This document shows positions 23,765-34,700 of a stretch of DNA of 64,000 bases, in pieces. How positions within the stretch are numbered: position 1 is the first letter of the stretch; every line of letters begins with the position of its first letter. The translations under genes were made by a program, and so were the position numbers. The stretch comes from Metellina segmentata (lineage: Eukaryota > Arthropoda > Arachnida > Araneae > Tetragnathidae), in NCBI GenBank assembly GCA_947359465.1, contig OX375878.1, forward strand, positions 84,361,627-84,425,626, in the 5' to 3' direction. A model generated the notes under the pieces. The model had not been told where the DNA came from. It searched no databases and worked only from the letters and a program-made list of their open reading frames with translations.

Positions 23765-25932
23765 AAATTTTCTATTGATTCTTCACTCCAAATATGTATC
23801 ATGTGTCCTTTTCTCTCACTCTTTTGCCCTTGTTCCTAACGATTTCTCTACTCGACCCTGTAATGCTGCATAGCATTAAATTATTTTCTATTTGTAATTC
23901 CCTCCAAATGGTACCCGGTACCCTTTTATTTTATCTCATTTTCGCTCTTTTTCCTAAAACGCTCTCAGCACTACGCTGATGCTGAATAGTGTTGTATTAT
24001 TTTATATAAATTATTCTTTCCAAATATACCCGATGCTCATTTTAGTCTCATGTTTGCCCCTGCCTCTAACGACCTCTCTTACACAGCGTTGATGTTGTAT
24101 AGGAGATTATATTATTTTCTATTAATTCTAAACTCCAAATGTACCCGTTGTACTTTGTTCATTTTTGCCCTTGCCCCTACCGAAAATAAATAGACCCTGA
24201 TGTTGCATAGTATTAAATTATTTTCTATTTATAATCCCCTCCAAATTTAACCGGTTCCCTTTTTTTATTTAATTTTTTCCGTCTTTCCTAAAAATCTCTA
24301 CACTACGCTGATGCTGAATAGGATTATATTCTTTTCTATTAATTCTTCATTCCAAATATACTCCCATGCTCATTTATGTCTCATGTTTCCTCCTGCACCT
24401 AAAACGCTCTCTTCCCTACGCTGATGCTGGATAGGAATATATTATTTAATATAAATTCTTCATTCCAAATATATCCGATTCTCATTTTATTCTCATGCTT
24501 ACCCCTGCCCCCTAACGAACTCTCTACTAGATGTTGATGCTGGATGGTAGGATGGTAGAAGATTATTTTGTATTAATTCTCTATTCCAAATAAACTCGAT
24601 GTCCTTTTAAGACTCTTTTTTGTCCCTAACTAGCTCTACTAAACGATGATGCTGGATGGTAGAAGATTATTTTGTATTAATTCTCTATTCCAAATAAACT
24701 CGATGTCCTTTTAAGACTCTTTTTTGCCCCTAACTAGCTCTACCAAACGATGATGCTGGATCGTAGAAGATTATTTTATATTAATCCTCTATTCCAAATA
24801 AACTCGATGCCCTTTCAAGCTTCTTTTTTGCCCCTAACTAGCTCTACTAAACGATGATGCTGGATGGTAGAAGATTATTTTATATTAATTCTCTATTCAA
24901 AATATACTCGAGGCCCTTTTAGCCTCTTTTTTGCCCCTAACTAGCTCAGCTAAACGATGATGTTGGATGGTAGAAGATTATTTTGTATTAATTCTCTATT
25001 CCAAATAAACTCGATGCCATGTTAAGCCTCTTTTTTTGCCCTTAACTAGCTTTACTAAACGATGATGCTGGATGGTAGAAGATTATTTTATATTAATTCT
25101 CTATTCCAAATAAACTCGATGCCCTTTTAAGCCTCTTTTTTGCCCTTAACTAGCTTTACTAAACGATGATGCTGGATGGTAGAAGATTATTTTATATTAA
25201 TTCTCTATTTCAAATATACTCGATGCCCTTTTAAGTCTCTTTTTTGTTTTGAACTAGCTCTACTAAACGATGATGCTGGATGGTAGAAGATTATTTTATA
25301 TTAATTCTCTATTCCAAATATACTCGATGCCCTTTCAAGCCTTTTTTTTGCCCCTAACTAGTTCTACAAAACGTTGATGCTGGATGGTAGAAGATTATTT
25401 TATATTAATTCTCTATTCAAAATATACTCGAGGCCCTTTTAAGCCTCTTTTTTGCCCCTAACTAGCTCTACTAAACGATGATGCTGGATGGTAGAAGATT
25501 ATTTTATATTAATTCTCTATTCCAAATAAACTCGATGCCCTTTTAAGCCTCTTTTTTGCCCTTAACTAGCTTTACTAAACGATGATGCTGGACGGTAGAA
25601 GATTATTTTATATTAATTCTCTATTTCAAATATACTCGATGCCCTTTTAAGTCTCTTTTTTGTTTTGAACTAGCTCTACTAAACGATGATGCTGGATGGT
25701 AGAAGATTATTTTATATTAATTCTCTATTCCAAATATACTCGATGCCCTTTCAAGCCTTTTTTTTTGCCCCTAACTAGCTCTACTAAACGATGATGCTGG
25801 ATGGTAGAAGATTATTTTATATTAATTCTCTATTCCAAATATACTCGATGCCCTTTCAAGCCTTTTTTTTTTCCCCTAACTAGTTCTACAAAACGTTGAT
25901 GCTGGATGGTAGAAGATTATTTTATATTAATT
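23765..25932. repeat. 104-bp minisatellite with a 4-unit higher-order pattern
   Basis: The unit reads roughly AAACGATGATGCTGG, ATGGTAGAAGATTATTTT, ATTAATTCTCTATTCC, ACTCGATGCCCTTTTAAG, TTTTTTGCCCCTAACTAGC. The start AAACG falls at 24641, 24745, 24849, 24952, 25057, 25161, 25265, 25369, 25473, 25577, 25681, 25786 and 25891, so spacing is 103-105 bp. Variant types recur in order: the CTCGAGG type at 24849 and 25369, the TTTGTTTTGAAC type at 25161 and 25577, and the GTTCTACAAAACGTTG junction before 25369 and 25891. Left of about 24530 the copies are much more diverged and slightly longer. The array ends sharply near 25932. Confidence 0.95.
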
Positions 25933-26425
25933 CTATCTCTTCTAAAAAGAGTCCAGAGTCTCGGTCTCTCACGCTTCCAAGTTTCAACTCTTTTCTAGAA
26001 CTTGCTTTTAACATCTTCACAGTGACTGACATCATTGACAGCACTTGCGCGTCATTCGAAACTTGGTACCTTAAATGGCTAGAGGGCCGCTCTGCGAACT
26101 GTGAAAGCTTTTCCACGGGACCCTTCTGGGGCGGTGCTGTTGTGTTTCGCAGAGCTAAGTGAAAGGGAACGAAAGAATCACTAACAAGCTCGGACGTGCG
26201 CAGGAATCGATCACGTTACTCAATGGTCGATGGTGTTTCGTGATCAGCTCAACGTTTCGTTTGAGGCGAAGGGGCGTTTCGTAAGATAAACTCTGCGGCT
26301 CTTTCACGCTTGCTGTCGAATTGACTTAATCTCAGCTGCATAGACATGATTTTATTTCGCAGGGGCCCCTACTTTAAAATGTAATTATTAATATATCATT
26401 GTTTTAGATGCCGATTATGGACTTT
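25933..26425. other. GC-richer single-copy segment beside the minisatellite
   Basis: The composition is noticeably less AT-rich than its neighbours. Overlapping plus and minus frames (25896-26162 and 25922-26116) exist but begin inside the minisatellite and match nothing I know. It could be a unique host segment such as an exon or regulatory DNA, or an old unclassified repeat. Confidence 0.35.
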
Positions 26426-27110
26426 TAAGGCCCGGTGCACACATCCGGTTTTTCAACGTGCGGCGTCGTTGCGGCATTGAAACCCAACTATGCACAAATA
26501 ACCGTGAATGACGCAAATTCTCATTTCGCGCCATTTGCGATAAATATTCTATTGAAGAAAACGTGTTTACTTCGCTTACTTGGTGTGAAAAAAGTATATT
26601 TTGAAACAAAATAGACGTTATCAAATACAACCACTTATTAATTATTATTTATATTCCATTTATATATGAAAACAAGGTACTTTAAAACGGAGAAGCGTTT
26701 GCGGCAAGCTGCGGAGCCGTGGGGAACTGCGGTACAAATTGCACGTAAGTTGGACGTGCGTCGTAGTAGCGACGCCGAAGCATGTGTGCACTACTCCATT
26801 GGATCTAATGTATCTCAGACCACACTTGCGTTACGGCAGCGGCACTGCACGTTGAAAAACCGGATGTGTGCACCGGGCCTAAGACTGTACACTCACCGCA
26901 GCAGTATCTTGCTACACATAACACGCGCACTCGTACTCCGTTTCTGTGCAAAAAACATGTTGGTAGTCCTTAAATTAAAATTTAATTTTTATGATCTCAT
27001 ATTATTTTTAATTGCCGATTATGAATTATAAGACCGCCCACTCACAGCAGCAGTGTCATGCTACATATGACACGCGCAGGCGCACGCGTACTCCGTTTCT
27101 GTACGGAAAC
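26406..27110. repeat. tandem duplication of the MITE target segment (occupied and empty copies)
   Basis: The host segment TGCCGATTATGGACTTTTAA (26409-26428), continuing after the MITE with GACTGTACACTCACCGCAGC (26883 onward), recurs without the MITE at 27012-27055 as TTGCCGATTATGAATTATAA and GACCGCCCACTCACAGCAGC. Both continue with CACGCGCA and CTCGTACTCCGTTTCTGT or GCGTACTCCGTTTCTGT. The empty copy carries one TAA (27029-27031) where the occupied copy carries two. Confidence 0.88.
26429..26879. mobile_element. Harbinger-type MITE, 451 bp, with TAA target duplication
   Basis: The ends are inverted: GGCCCGGTGCACACATCCGG at 26429 and its exact reverse complement ending at 26879. Similarity continues imperfectly inward for about 50 bp (CGGTTTTTCAACGTGC). 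It is flanked by TAA at 26426-26428 and 26880-26882. A 3-bp TWA duplication and a GGSCC start are hallmarks of the PIF/Harbinger superfamily. The boundaries are confirmed by an uninterrupted paralogous copy of the insertion site at 27011-27055. The frame at 26666-27031 runs out of the element and is not a transposase, so the copy is non-autonomous. A related copy lies at 36203-36645. Confidence 0.92.
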
Positions 27111-27643
27111 ATGTCGATACGCATGCGCATTTCAGCATTTAGTGTCGCACGACTGATGTTGGACCTGTGTGTGACTTGCCTAAAAGAATTACTTCAAGCG
27201 CTTGAAGAGTGGTTTAAGTAGGCGAGTGACTGTATACACTGGCTTTTCACAAATGTTCACAAAATAAATTGTATTAAATTACACTCAGCAAATGATCAAA
27301 CCTGTTTCCTTAGAATTCACTTTTTTATTTCTATGTTCGCAGTTAACGGATTGATTTGATACGGTAATGTTAATGGTAATTAATCAACGCTGCTTTGCAG
27401 CTACACGATAAACTACTAGTGACGGGTTGCGATCAATCTCTAAGAAAGATCCAAGGACAAAAGAATATTTTATGCATAAAATTGAAATATTCACCTGGAT
27501 AAGATGTTTTAGAAAATGTTAAGCATCATTTTTAAATGTTGAATTATATGTCATGCAAAAAATTCAAAAATTCACTAAGTTATCTTATGAAGTATCATAT
27601 TTATGTCTTATCAATATCAGATGAGCTATTTTCGAGAGGAGTA
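27111..27643. other. unannotated
   Basis: Nothing recognised apart from the end of the duplicated segment. The 69-codon frame at 27012-27221 lies within the duplication. Confidence 0.55.
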
Positions 27644-27993
27644 GTTCAATTGAAGTCGCACTGGAGCAACACAACGAGCTATTGGCGACAATCCGGGATC
27701 AATCCACAAGGGAAAGATCTGAGAACAATGTCTCGTAATTTTGAACCATGGTCAGATGACGAAGTTAACATCTGAACTGGCACCCCCACTCTCCAAACTT
27801 CCACATTTAGCCCTTTGTGCTGCTCTAGTATGACGTTAATAAAAACAGGCCAAACTTCCACACCACTCAAGCATGAAGACATTTGACGCCACGACAGATT
27901 TAACAGTTACGTGTCCTCGTGTACACGATGGTCTTTAGTTGTACATAGTTTCCAACTCATAACTCTCCGATTGCTAACCCATTACTCTTGCAA
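27644..27993 (-). mobile_element. SINE group B interrupted by a micro-SINE
   Basis: The minus-strand element has its tRNA-like head near 27945-27993 (plus text CTCCGATTGCTAACCCATTACTC), the shared body, and the tail near 27644-27680 (GGAGCAACACAACGAGCTATTGG). Between 27806 and 27862 it is interrupted by a 44-bp tail-only SINE insert plus one copy of the 13-bp target duplication. It is otherwise close to full length. Confidence 0.88.
27806..27849 (+). mobile_element. 44-bp, severely 5'-truncated SINE insertion
   Basis: The insert carries only the last part of the SINE tail (TTTAGCCCTTTGTGCTGCTC, then TAGTATGACGTTAA) and ends in TAAAAACAGG. It is flanked by a perfect 13-bp duplication of host SINE sequence, CCAAACTTCCACA, at 27793-27805 and 27850-27862. 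It lies opposite in orientation to the SINE it interrupts. The duplication shows it is a true retrotransposition event, not a rearrangement. Confidence 0.9.
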
Positions 27994-28171
27994 CCGGATA
28001 CGACACGGACGTGTACGAGATGGTCGAGTTATTAAATTAAAGAAAAAATTAAATTAAATAAGATTTCGTAATTGAGTATCAAATTTATCTTGATTTCATT
28101 ATATGTTTTTTGTTCCTAATTTACTTTATAAAAAATGACATTTTTCTCTCAACTAAAAAATAGATTGGTTG

Positions 28172-28474
28172 TAAGTATTTAAATAACGTCGCACTGTTGA
28201 TAACATAACGGGCTATTGGTGACATTCCAGGATGAAACCCCAAAGGAAAGATTCGAGGACAACACCACATCATTTTAAACCACGGTCAGATGACGAGGCA
28301 ACACCTGAGCTGGCTTTCCATTCTCCAAACTTCCACACCACGTCAACTTGAGGACATTTGAGACACCCGCGGTTTTAACGTGCTCCAGCCCCTTTGTACT
28401 TGACGGTCTTTGGTTGGATTCGAATTCGAAACCCTCCGGTTTCTAGTCCGTTACTCTTCCAATCTGGATACCAG
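28172..28474 (-). mobile_element. older SINE group B, split by a group A SINE
   Basis: The minus-strand group-B body and most of the head lie here (tail near 28174-28190, body motif CTCTCCAAACTTCCACACCAC, head text GGTTGGATTCGAATTCG near 28412). The first bases of its head continue at about 28817-28823 (GGCCCC) beyond the inserted SINE at 28475-28803. It is more diverged than its insert, which gives a relative age. Confidence 0.87.
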
Positions 28475-28803
28475 TAATTGGTAATTTTTAGTTAACGTCG
28501 TACTAGAGCAACACAACGGGCTATTGACGACGGTCCGGGATCAGTCCCTTAAGGGAAAGATCCGAGGACAACACCTCGTAATTTTGAACCACGGTCAGAT
28601 GACGAAGCAACACCTGAGCTGGCACCCCACTCTCCAAACTTCCACGCCAACCCAACGTGAGGACTTTCGGCCACGACAGATTTAAGGTGCACCAGCCGCC
28701 TCTACACCATACGTTTACAAACATCCATGCCCGGACCCGGATTCGAACCAGGAACCTTCAGATCTAGAGGCTAACACCTTAACCACTATACCGGTTGGTC
28801 GGC
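28475..28803 (-). mobile_element. full-length SINE group A nested in group B
   Basis: Its ends are fixed by a perfect 13-bp duplication, ATCTGGATACCAG, at 28462-28474 and 28804-28816. The duplicated bases belong to the A-box region of the older SINE that was hit. The head (GCCGACCAACCGGTATAGTGG on the minus strand) and end (ATTACCAATTA) match the copy at 2331-2660. The incidental 67-codon frame at 28521-28724 translates identically to that copy, so the two insertions are young or recently shared a source. Confidence 0.96.
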
Positions 28804-28823
28804 ATCTGGATACCAGGGCCCCA

Positions 28824-29589
28824 ACTGAAAAATAATATGAAAGACTAGAAAAATACTTTTTAAAGAAACCGAAAATTCAGAGTCTAACATGAATTTAATA
28901 CGGTATCTGTTCTCGTTATTTCTCGCATTCTTACATTTAATCGAAGAGGCTACTTTACGAATTCTTCGAAATTCCAAATCGCTTCGCCGAATTCGTCCGT
29001 TGCCTTACGAAACCAGACATTGTTAGGGACAGAAAGGAAGATAAATATTTAATTAGAATTTCATGTCTGTGAAACTACTCCAACGAGAAGGAGACGGGAA
29101 TCAGCAGGGAGAAAAAGTAGCTGATTAAGGCTCCGATGTCGAATTCCGATTCATTATTTTGATTGAAATCACAGCAGTGAATTAACAGAAAATTACGCTT
29201 CGCATGTTCATGTTGTCCTCTAATCGTGTTAAACGTCCTTTTCATTTCCTATCAAGCGTAATAATTTCCTGTCAAACTCTCTCTGATTTTCGTCTGCGCT
29301 AGGAGCAAACAACCATGCTGCGTTTTGCTACTGTCTGTTCCGCTTTGCTATGCTCATCCGAACTCATGCGAATCCTGCTCAGCCGAATTCCTTGCAATTA
29401 ATAATAGATGCAGCAACTGTGTCGGAAGAATTCTGCTCTAAGTTGGGGGGATGAAATTGATATGGGTTTCGTTGGATTATATCCGGATTTTGCGAATTCA
29501 TCTTGCAGGCAAGTAATTAACGATACTCGGAATGATAGGCTGTAACCTCTTTTTTTGGATTTAGCTCTTTAAGTACATTCAATCACTAG
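28824..29589. other. unannotated single-copy stretch
   Basis: Mixed composition and less AT-rich than average. No recognised exon, RNA or repeat. The minus frame at 28786-28977 begins in the SINE and is not supported. Confidence 0.5.
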
Positions 29590-30066
29590 AGAAACACATC
29601 ACAAAAACGACGGCCTTGTTGTTGTTTCTTATGCCTACACTGGCAGACCGGAGGAGTGCCAGGCCCGTCGAAGACGGCAAGAGGCGAGGAGGGTGCGCCT
29701 TCCATGTTATTGAGCCAGATTGGGAGGAAGTCCGACTTTGCTCGACATACATGGCACATACGTTTTACAGGAAGGCCCCTTTCATACATCCATTCACTCA
29801 CACATATCGTAATTTAGATCCCAATCGGAGGCCGATAACCCCCTGATCAGGTACCCCCAGAGGTATTGATTTGGTATGGGACCATGGAGGACTTTGTGAC
29901 CACGATCTATTTAACGTGCCCTAGTCACCATTAGTGAACACGACGGTCTTTAGCCACGTCGAATCGGCGATCTCGCAATCATCAGAATTGCAGGCTCCGC
30001 CGAGAACAGAACCCACAACCCTTCTGATGCGAACCCGACGCTCTACTGACTGAGCTACCGCGGCCT
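29590..30066 (-). mobile_element. tRNA-headed SINE-like element, third type (C)
   Basis: On the minus strand it begins near 30066 with GGCCGCGGTAGCTCAGTCAG and continues TAGAGCGTCGGGTTCGC, a good tRNA-like A-box region, followed by a degenerate B-box-like GTGGGTTCTGTTCTC. The roughly 470-bp body is GC-richer than its surroundings and differs from SINE groups A and B. It ends near 29590-29615 in an ACAAC-rich stretch. Overlapping frames on both strands (29586-29801 minus, 29616-29846 plus) are by-products. A real tRNA gene is unlikely because the 3' half does not fold back onto the start. Exact ends and target duplication are not resolved. Confidence 0.7.
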
Positions 30067-30148
30067 TGTAGCTTGACGCAACAAAGACTTTTGTAAGTTA
30101 AGGTAATTTTTTCGTATGTACGTCGAACTAGAGCAACGTCGAAGTAGA

Positions 30149-30446
30149 TTAACGTCGTACTATTGCAACACTACGTTGTATTGACGACGGTCCGGGATTA
30201 ATGCCCTAAGGGAAAGATCCGAGGACGACACCACGTAATTTTGAACCACGGTCAGATGACGAGGCAACACCTGAGCAGGAACCCCACTCTCCAAACTTCC
30301 ACACCAACCCAATGTGAGGATTTTCGGCCACAACAGATTTAGGTGCAACAGACGCCTCTTCACCATACTCTTACAAATATCCATTCACTGACCCGGATTC
30401 GAACTAGGAACCTTTCGATGTAGAGGCTAACACCTAAACCACCAGG
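30149..30446 (-). mobile_element. SINE group A, moderately diverged
   Basis: The minus-strand copy has its head near 30385-30446 (plus text GACCCGGATTCGAACTAGG), the group-A spacer (CAGACGCCTCTTCACCATAC) and the complete body, with its tail near 30150 (AGATTAACGTCGTACTATTG). The head start is damaged. A 74-codon minus frame is the decayed equivalent of the incidental frame in the younger copies. Confidence 0.9.
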
Positions 30447-31085
30447 CAATAACGACTTTGGATAATTATCTTTGTGAGCGAATAGCTGTTGCATAACTGT
30501 ATGCTGGTCCTGGAAGTTCCCTTAAAATAGATCGCTTTAAAGGTCAACAGACTGCCATTCTTCTAACCAGTAGCCATTTGCGATCAATTTAATTTTGTCT
30601 TGATTTTAAGGTCTTTCCGACTCGTTGGAAATGCAACAAGAAGGAAGCTTCTCTTGGTCTCTTTGTATGGGGCTGTTCAGGAAGGATCTACATTTTAATC
30701 CCATGCTCATCTTAGATTTTTTTAAGATTCGTTAACTGACGGACTTTGTCCAGCTTGTCTAGACCAAGTGGAATAAGTAACTACAACATCGCTTGGTCTA
30801 CTGGTCTTTTAATGCTGGTGTTGGCACAAACTACGAACATAAGTATGACATACCTCTCTCAATGAAACAGCAATATAACAAGAGCACTGAACCATAGTTG
30901 TCGGTTTGATTATATTGTTACCTAGTACCGTTAAATGCCAGGATGCTTACGTAGCTACACTGATAACCATTGAAAACACAACACGATGCAGTACAAGAGC
31001 TACCAAAGCCATGTTTATTTTGCAAATAATGTAAAGCCCGGGGGGGGGGTGAAATGATTGCAATTACAGTTGAATAGCGGTATAG
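30447..31085. other. unannotated; G-run near 31040
   Basis: Nothing recognised, apart from a run of about 10 G residues near 31040-31049 that may mark the edge of the Tc1-type element downstream. Confidence 0.45.
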
Positions 31086-31089
31086 GTAC

Positions 31090-31700
31090 GAATGAATTGA
31101 CACCAAGGAATAGGTATTTTGCGTAGACACCATGGGTGGAAAAAATTGCTGCTGCACTTTTCGGCTTTGAAAGGTTTTAGATGTGTGTTTAGAGTATACC
31201 AGACCATGCTGCTTCTGCACGTTGCTGAACTTCAGTTGAAAGCAGGTGGTCTGTGGTGCGCCAGTCGTTGGATGATCTTTGACCAGACATATTCAATGGA
31301 TGACACATTTGGTGAACGGAAAAATCAAAGAAGTGAAACCTGAGATATTGAGAAATTGTTGTTGCTCGTCACGATTGCGATCACGCATTGTCCTGTTTGA
31401 AACTGGCCGAAGGTTAGCCCTGTAGATTAGTGAGGACAACAGGCTCCCAAACTTAAGTTATAGCTGTGGCTGTTGAGTTCACCAACAGTGCGTAATAGGC
31501 AGATGCGGAGTTGAATCTAATGTCCCCATACCAAAACTCTGGATGATGTACAGACATAGTGGAGCATAAAGTAGGATTCGCACAGTTTGTCATCTCGTTG
31601 CCACCAGACTATCGTGATGCTGTAGACAGATCCGTCATTTGTTTGAAAGTCTATGGTAGGCCATTCGCTTGTCTATGGAAACACATCTTCAATATTTAAA
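31090..31700 (-). pseudogene. second Tc1/mariner-type transposase relic
   Basis: Minus-strand translation in shifting frames gives ordered pieces of a Tc1-family DDE transposase: VWWQRDDKL, a VLVWGHI segment, EPVVLTNLQG, FKQDNA (the second catalytic Asp region), SSIEYVWSKIIQRL (the catalytic Glu region) and QRAEAAWSGIL near the C-terminus, running from about 31650 down to about 31180. Stops and frameshifts separate them, so it is dead. The motifs differ from those of the relic at 2879-3602, so it is a separate lineage. Terminal inverted repeats were not identified. Confidence 0.85.
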
Positions 31701-34700
31701 ACCGGCTTTCTGTTCTCCCTTTGTATACCCCTCGTAGGAATCTTTACTGACACACATAGTTTACTAACACTGCAGTACTAATCATATGTATGTTATCCAA
31801 ATTTCAAGGCTATTGGATACATCTGTCATAGTGTTGCATTTATTACTGCCAACAATCATAGTACTAACTGACAATCTTAGAGACGTCCCCTTCTTTATTA
31901 GTACGGTAATTTATCCATGGTCATTAAAAAAATTTCATAAAAGGATTGTTATGTGTAACTTAGAATAAATTATTTAGTATTTGGAAGTGTTAATTAATAA
32001 TAAGTGATTAATTCCTAAATATTTGGACTGTTTTAATTTTGAATTCACGATACGATACACAATATTACTGTATCCTTCAGCAAGATTCGTAACGTAAATG
32101 CACAAAAACACTTTAAGAAATTTTGTGTTTAATTATTCTTTGTAATCGGTTCACTACAGACTTTTTCTAGTTTTATTTAATTAATACAGACAGAAACTTG
32201 TAAAAATAGAGCTTTTACATTTAACTTTCCTGAGTATCTCGTATTTATAAATAATTGGTTTATTTGGTTACCTATCTTACTTTGTGCATTATCTGTACTG
32301 AAGTAGCTCAAGGCTGGATCAGAAACACCTTTGCTGTCACATCAGAAAAGTACACCGTGCACTGCAATACATCGCAGATATTTGGGTTGCATCTACAGGT
32401 CTGAGAAATTAATATACATTAGAATACACATTATAGCAGTTATTTCCATTTGATAATCATTAAATAGCTAGACAGCCAAAACAATATCGTTTAACCTCTC
32501 TTAAATACTAGTTTAGGTGTGCAAACTAGTTAGAAAATAACTGCTGAGAATATTACCCACATCTTCGAAAATGTGCAGAAGCGAATACCATGTCTATTTT
32601 TCGTTTTTACAATTATAAAATAATTTTTATTTTAAAATTTAATTAATATTGTTTCGGTTTGTTTTATTCCCATTCTATTGGTACTTTTAAATCCACTTAT
32701 CTTCTTTAGAAGAGGAGCATTCAATTTACGTTTAATAAGTATATTAAAACATCCAAGCTTGTACAATTCAAATTTAGTCTAGATATTAATATAAATATTT
32801 ATTGTATGATTGCTTGATTATGTACTTATTGGCATTCAAATAAATTTCTTAAAGAATTTCTTTCTCAAATGTTTTTTTTTTTTTTTTTCAAAATATACTC
32901 CTCTCCCAACTTTCACATAGGGACTTTGTGGTAATCCTCGATAACTTTATTCGATGCATTTTTAAATTACCTTTTCCTCTGTAATATGCATGTCCATGAA
33001 TAATGCAAAATAAGAATTATAATTGGATGTCGTAAATGTTAAGATCAGGTTCTTTTCTAGAAAACCAGCTAAGAAAAGAAATATATACATCCCGCTAAAA
33101 CTCTCAAGAGAGGTTCATGATCTTGATTGCTTTGGGAGTTCCTTTTCTTCTAGAGAAATAAATACAGAAAGCAGAGGACACAAGAAAAAACTCGACTGGA
33201 AAGTGAACTTATTTTTATTGGACATCGAAATCGATTCTTTTCCGGGTAATCGATACAGCTGAAGATGCGAGTGGATATTTCATTCGTGTCTTTAGCTGTG
33301 TATAATTTTGTTGCAACAAAACTGAAAGTTCTGTGAGATCACATAAAAAGAATTTTGAATATAAATGCTGAACGCAAAATTTATAGCATTTGGGCACAAA
33401 TTTTAAAGAAAGCGTTCTTTATTGTTGAATTGAGTTTCAAATCGTAATACTTTATGCACTGTTAAGAAGTAAGTTGCTTGAAAAGTAACGGTCTTCAGTC
33501 GCATTTTGAAGTTTCGAATTTCGTTTTGAAGACAGTTTTTAATCCAGTCATTATTTGTAGGCCTAATTTTTCTGGATGTTTTCACTTGTTATAGGTCTAC
33601 CACAGGTAAATAAAAGTCAACCTTTGATGCTATTTTACGAACTTCGAGACAAGGAATATCTTTTCCAAGTTAAATCGTCTCAAACGCTCCTATTTTAAAA
33701 TAATTTATGAATTTTTTTTGAAAATTCACTAAAAGTCAACGAAAGTTTAGTCTTTTTTTTTTAACTAATAGCGGAGGAGAAAGCATTTTTCAGATTTTTT
33801 CTTGGGGAGAAAAATTGACAATGGACGCTTATTTTGAAATTTATGCGCAAAGTCGTACCAAACATGAAAGAAAAACATTGGAATCTGTTGTTGCTTAAGT
33901 GTGTTTCACGTTCTGAAGCTTGCCACTAAAAAAGTATAGATGGAAGTATGGATTCGGAAAATATGTATTCTTAAAATTCAAATGTAATTGTTTGGAAGAT
34001 CTTGAGTTTGGTTTCACTATATTTAATCATTGGGGGTTCGGAATTTAATCAAACCTTACTTACAAGTTAAGTCAAATGTGTCCGTATAATTTCAGTGAGT
34101 AAAAAACATTTTTATGCCATAGAACATCAGGTAAAAGAGGTAACCACTTCCCGGAAAGCATCAATTGGTAATTTTCATACCGTGCCTTTATCACAGTACT
34201 TTATATGAATGAATAATACCGCCCACAAAATGAATATACTTCGATTCCATACGCCAAAAATATTCTTTTCAAGCTGCATCTTTTCCATGAAGAAATGGGA
34301 AATCTTTCTTTTCTTTGGACAGAAGGATATCAGATATGATAAAATGAATAAACTGAATAAACTGGGGAAAAGCAATATGTGCGTCCAATACTATCTATTT
34401 CCAATGCGTTGAACCTGCATGAGACTTTCTCCAAACAAAAACGTATTTACCCACCACAGAGAATGCCCTACTTAAAATGTTTTTATATCCTATAGGTTTC
34501 GAATTTATTCAAGTGTGGTAACTTTTTATACTCTACAGTCTTCAATACTTCGTACTTTCAAGGTATTATTGAGGCGACATTAATTTGTGCTTTCTACATT
34601 GAAAACGGTTTCTTTTTAAACTTACTATAGATGTTTGTGATTCTCTGATTCGTAATTTTCCTCATTGAAAAGCGGTTTTGGTTCTTTTATACGGCGTCTA

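Noticed and set aside
23765..25932. CRISPR-like array
   Set aside because: Units are contiguous 104-bp monomers with no unique spacers, and the context is eukaryotic.
30000..30066. tRNA gene in the third SINE-like element
   Set aside because: It has a good A-box region, but the B-box region is degenerate, the acceptor stem does not close, and a long repeat body follows.
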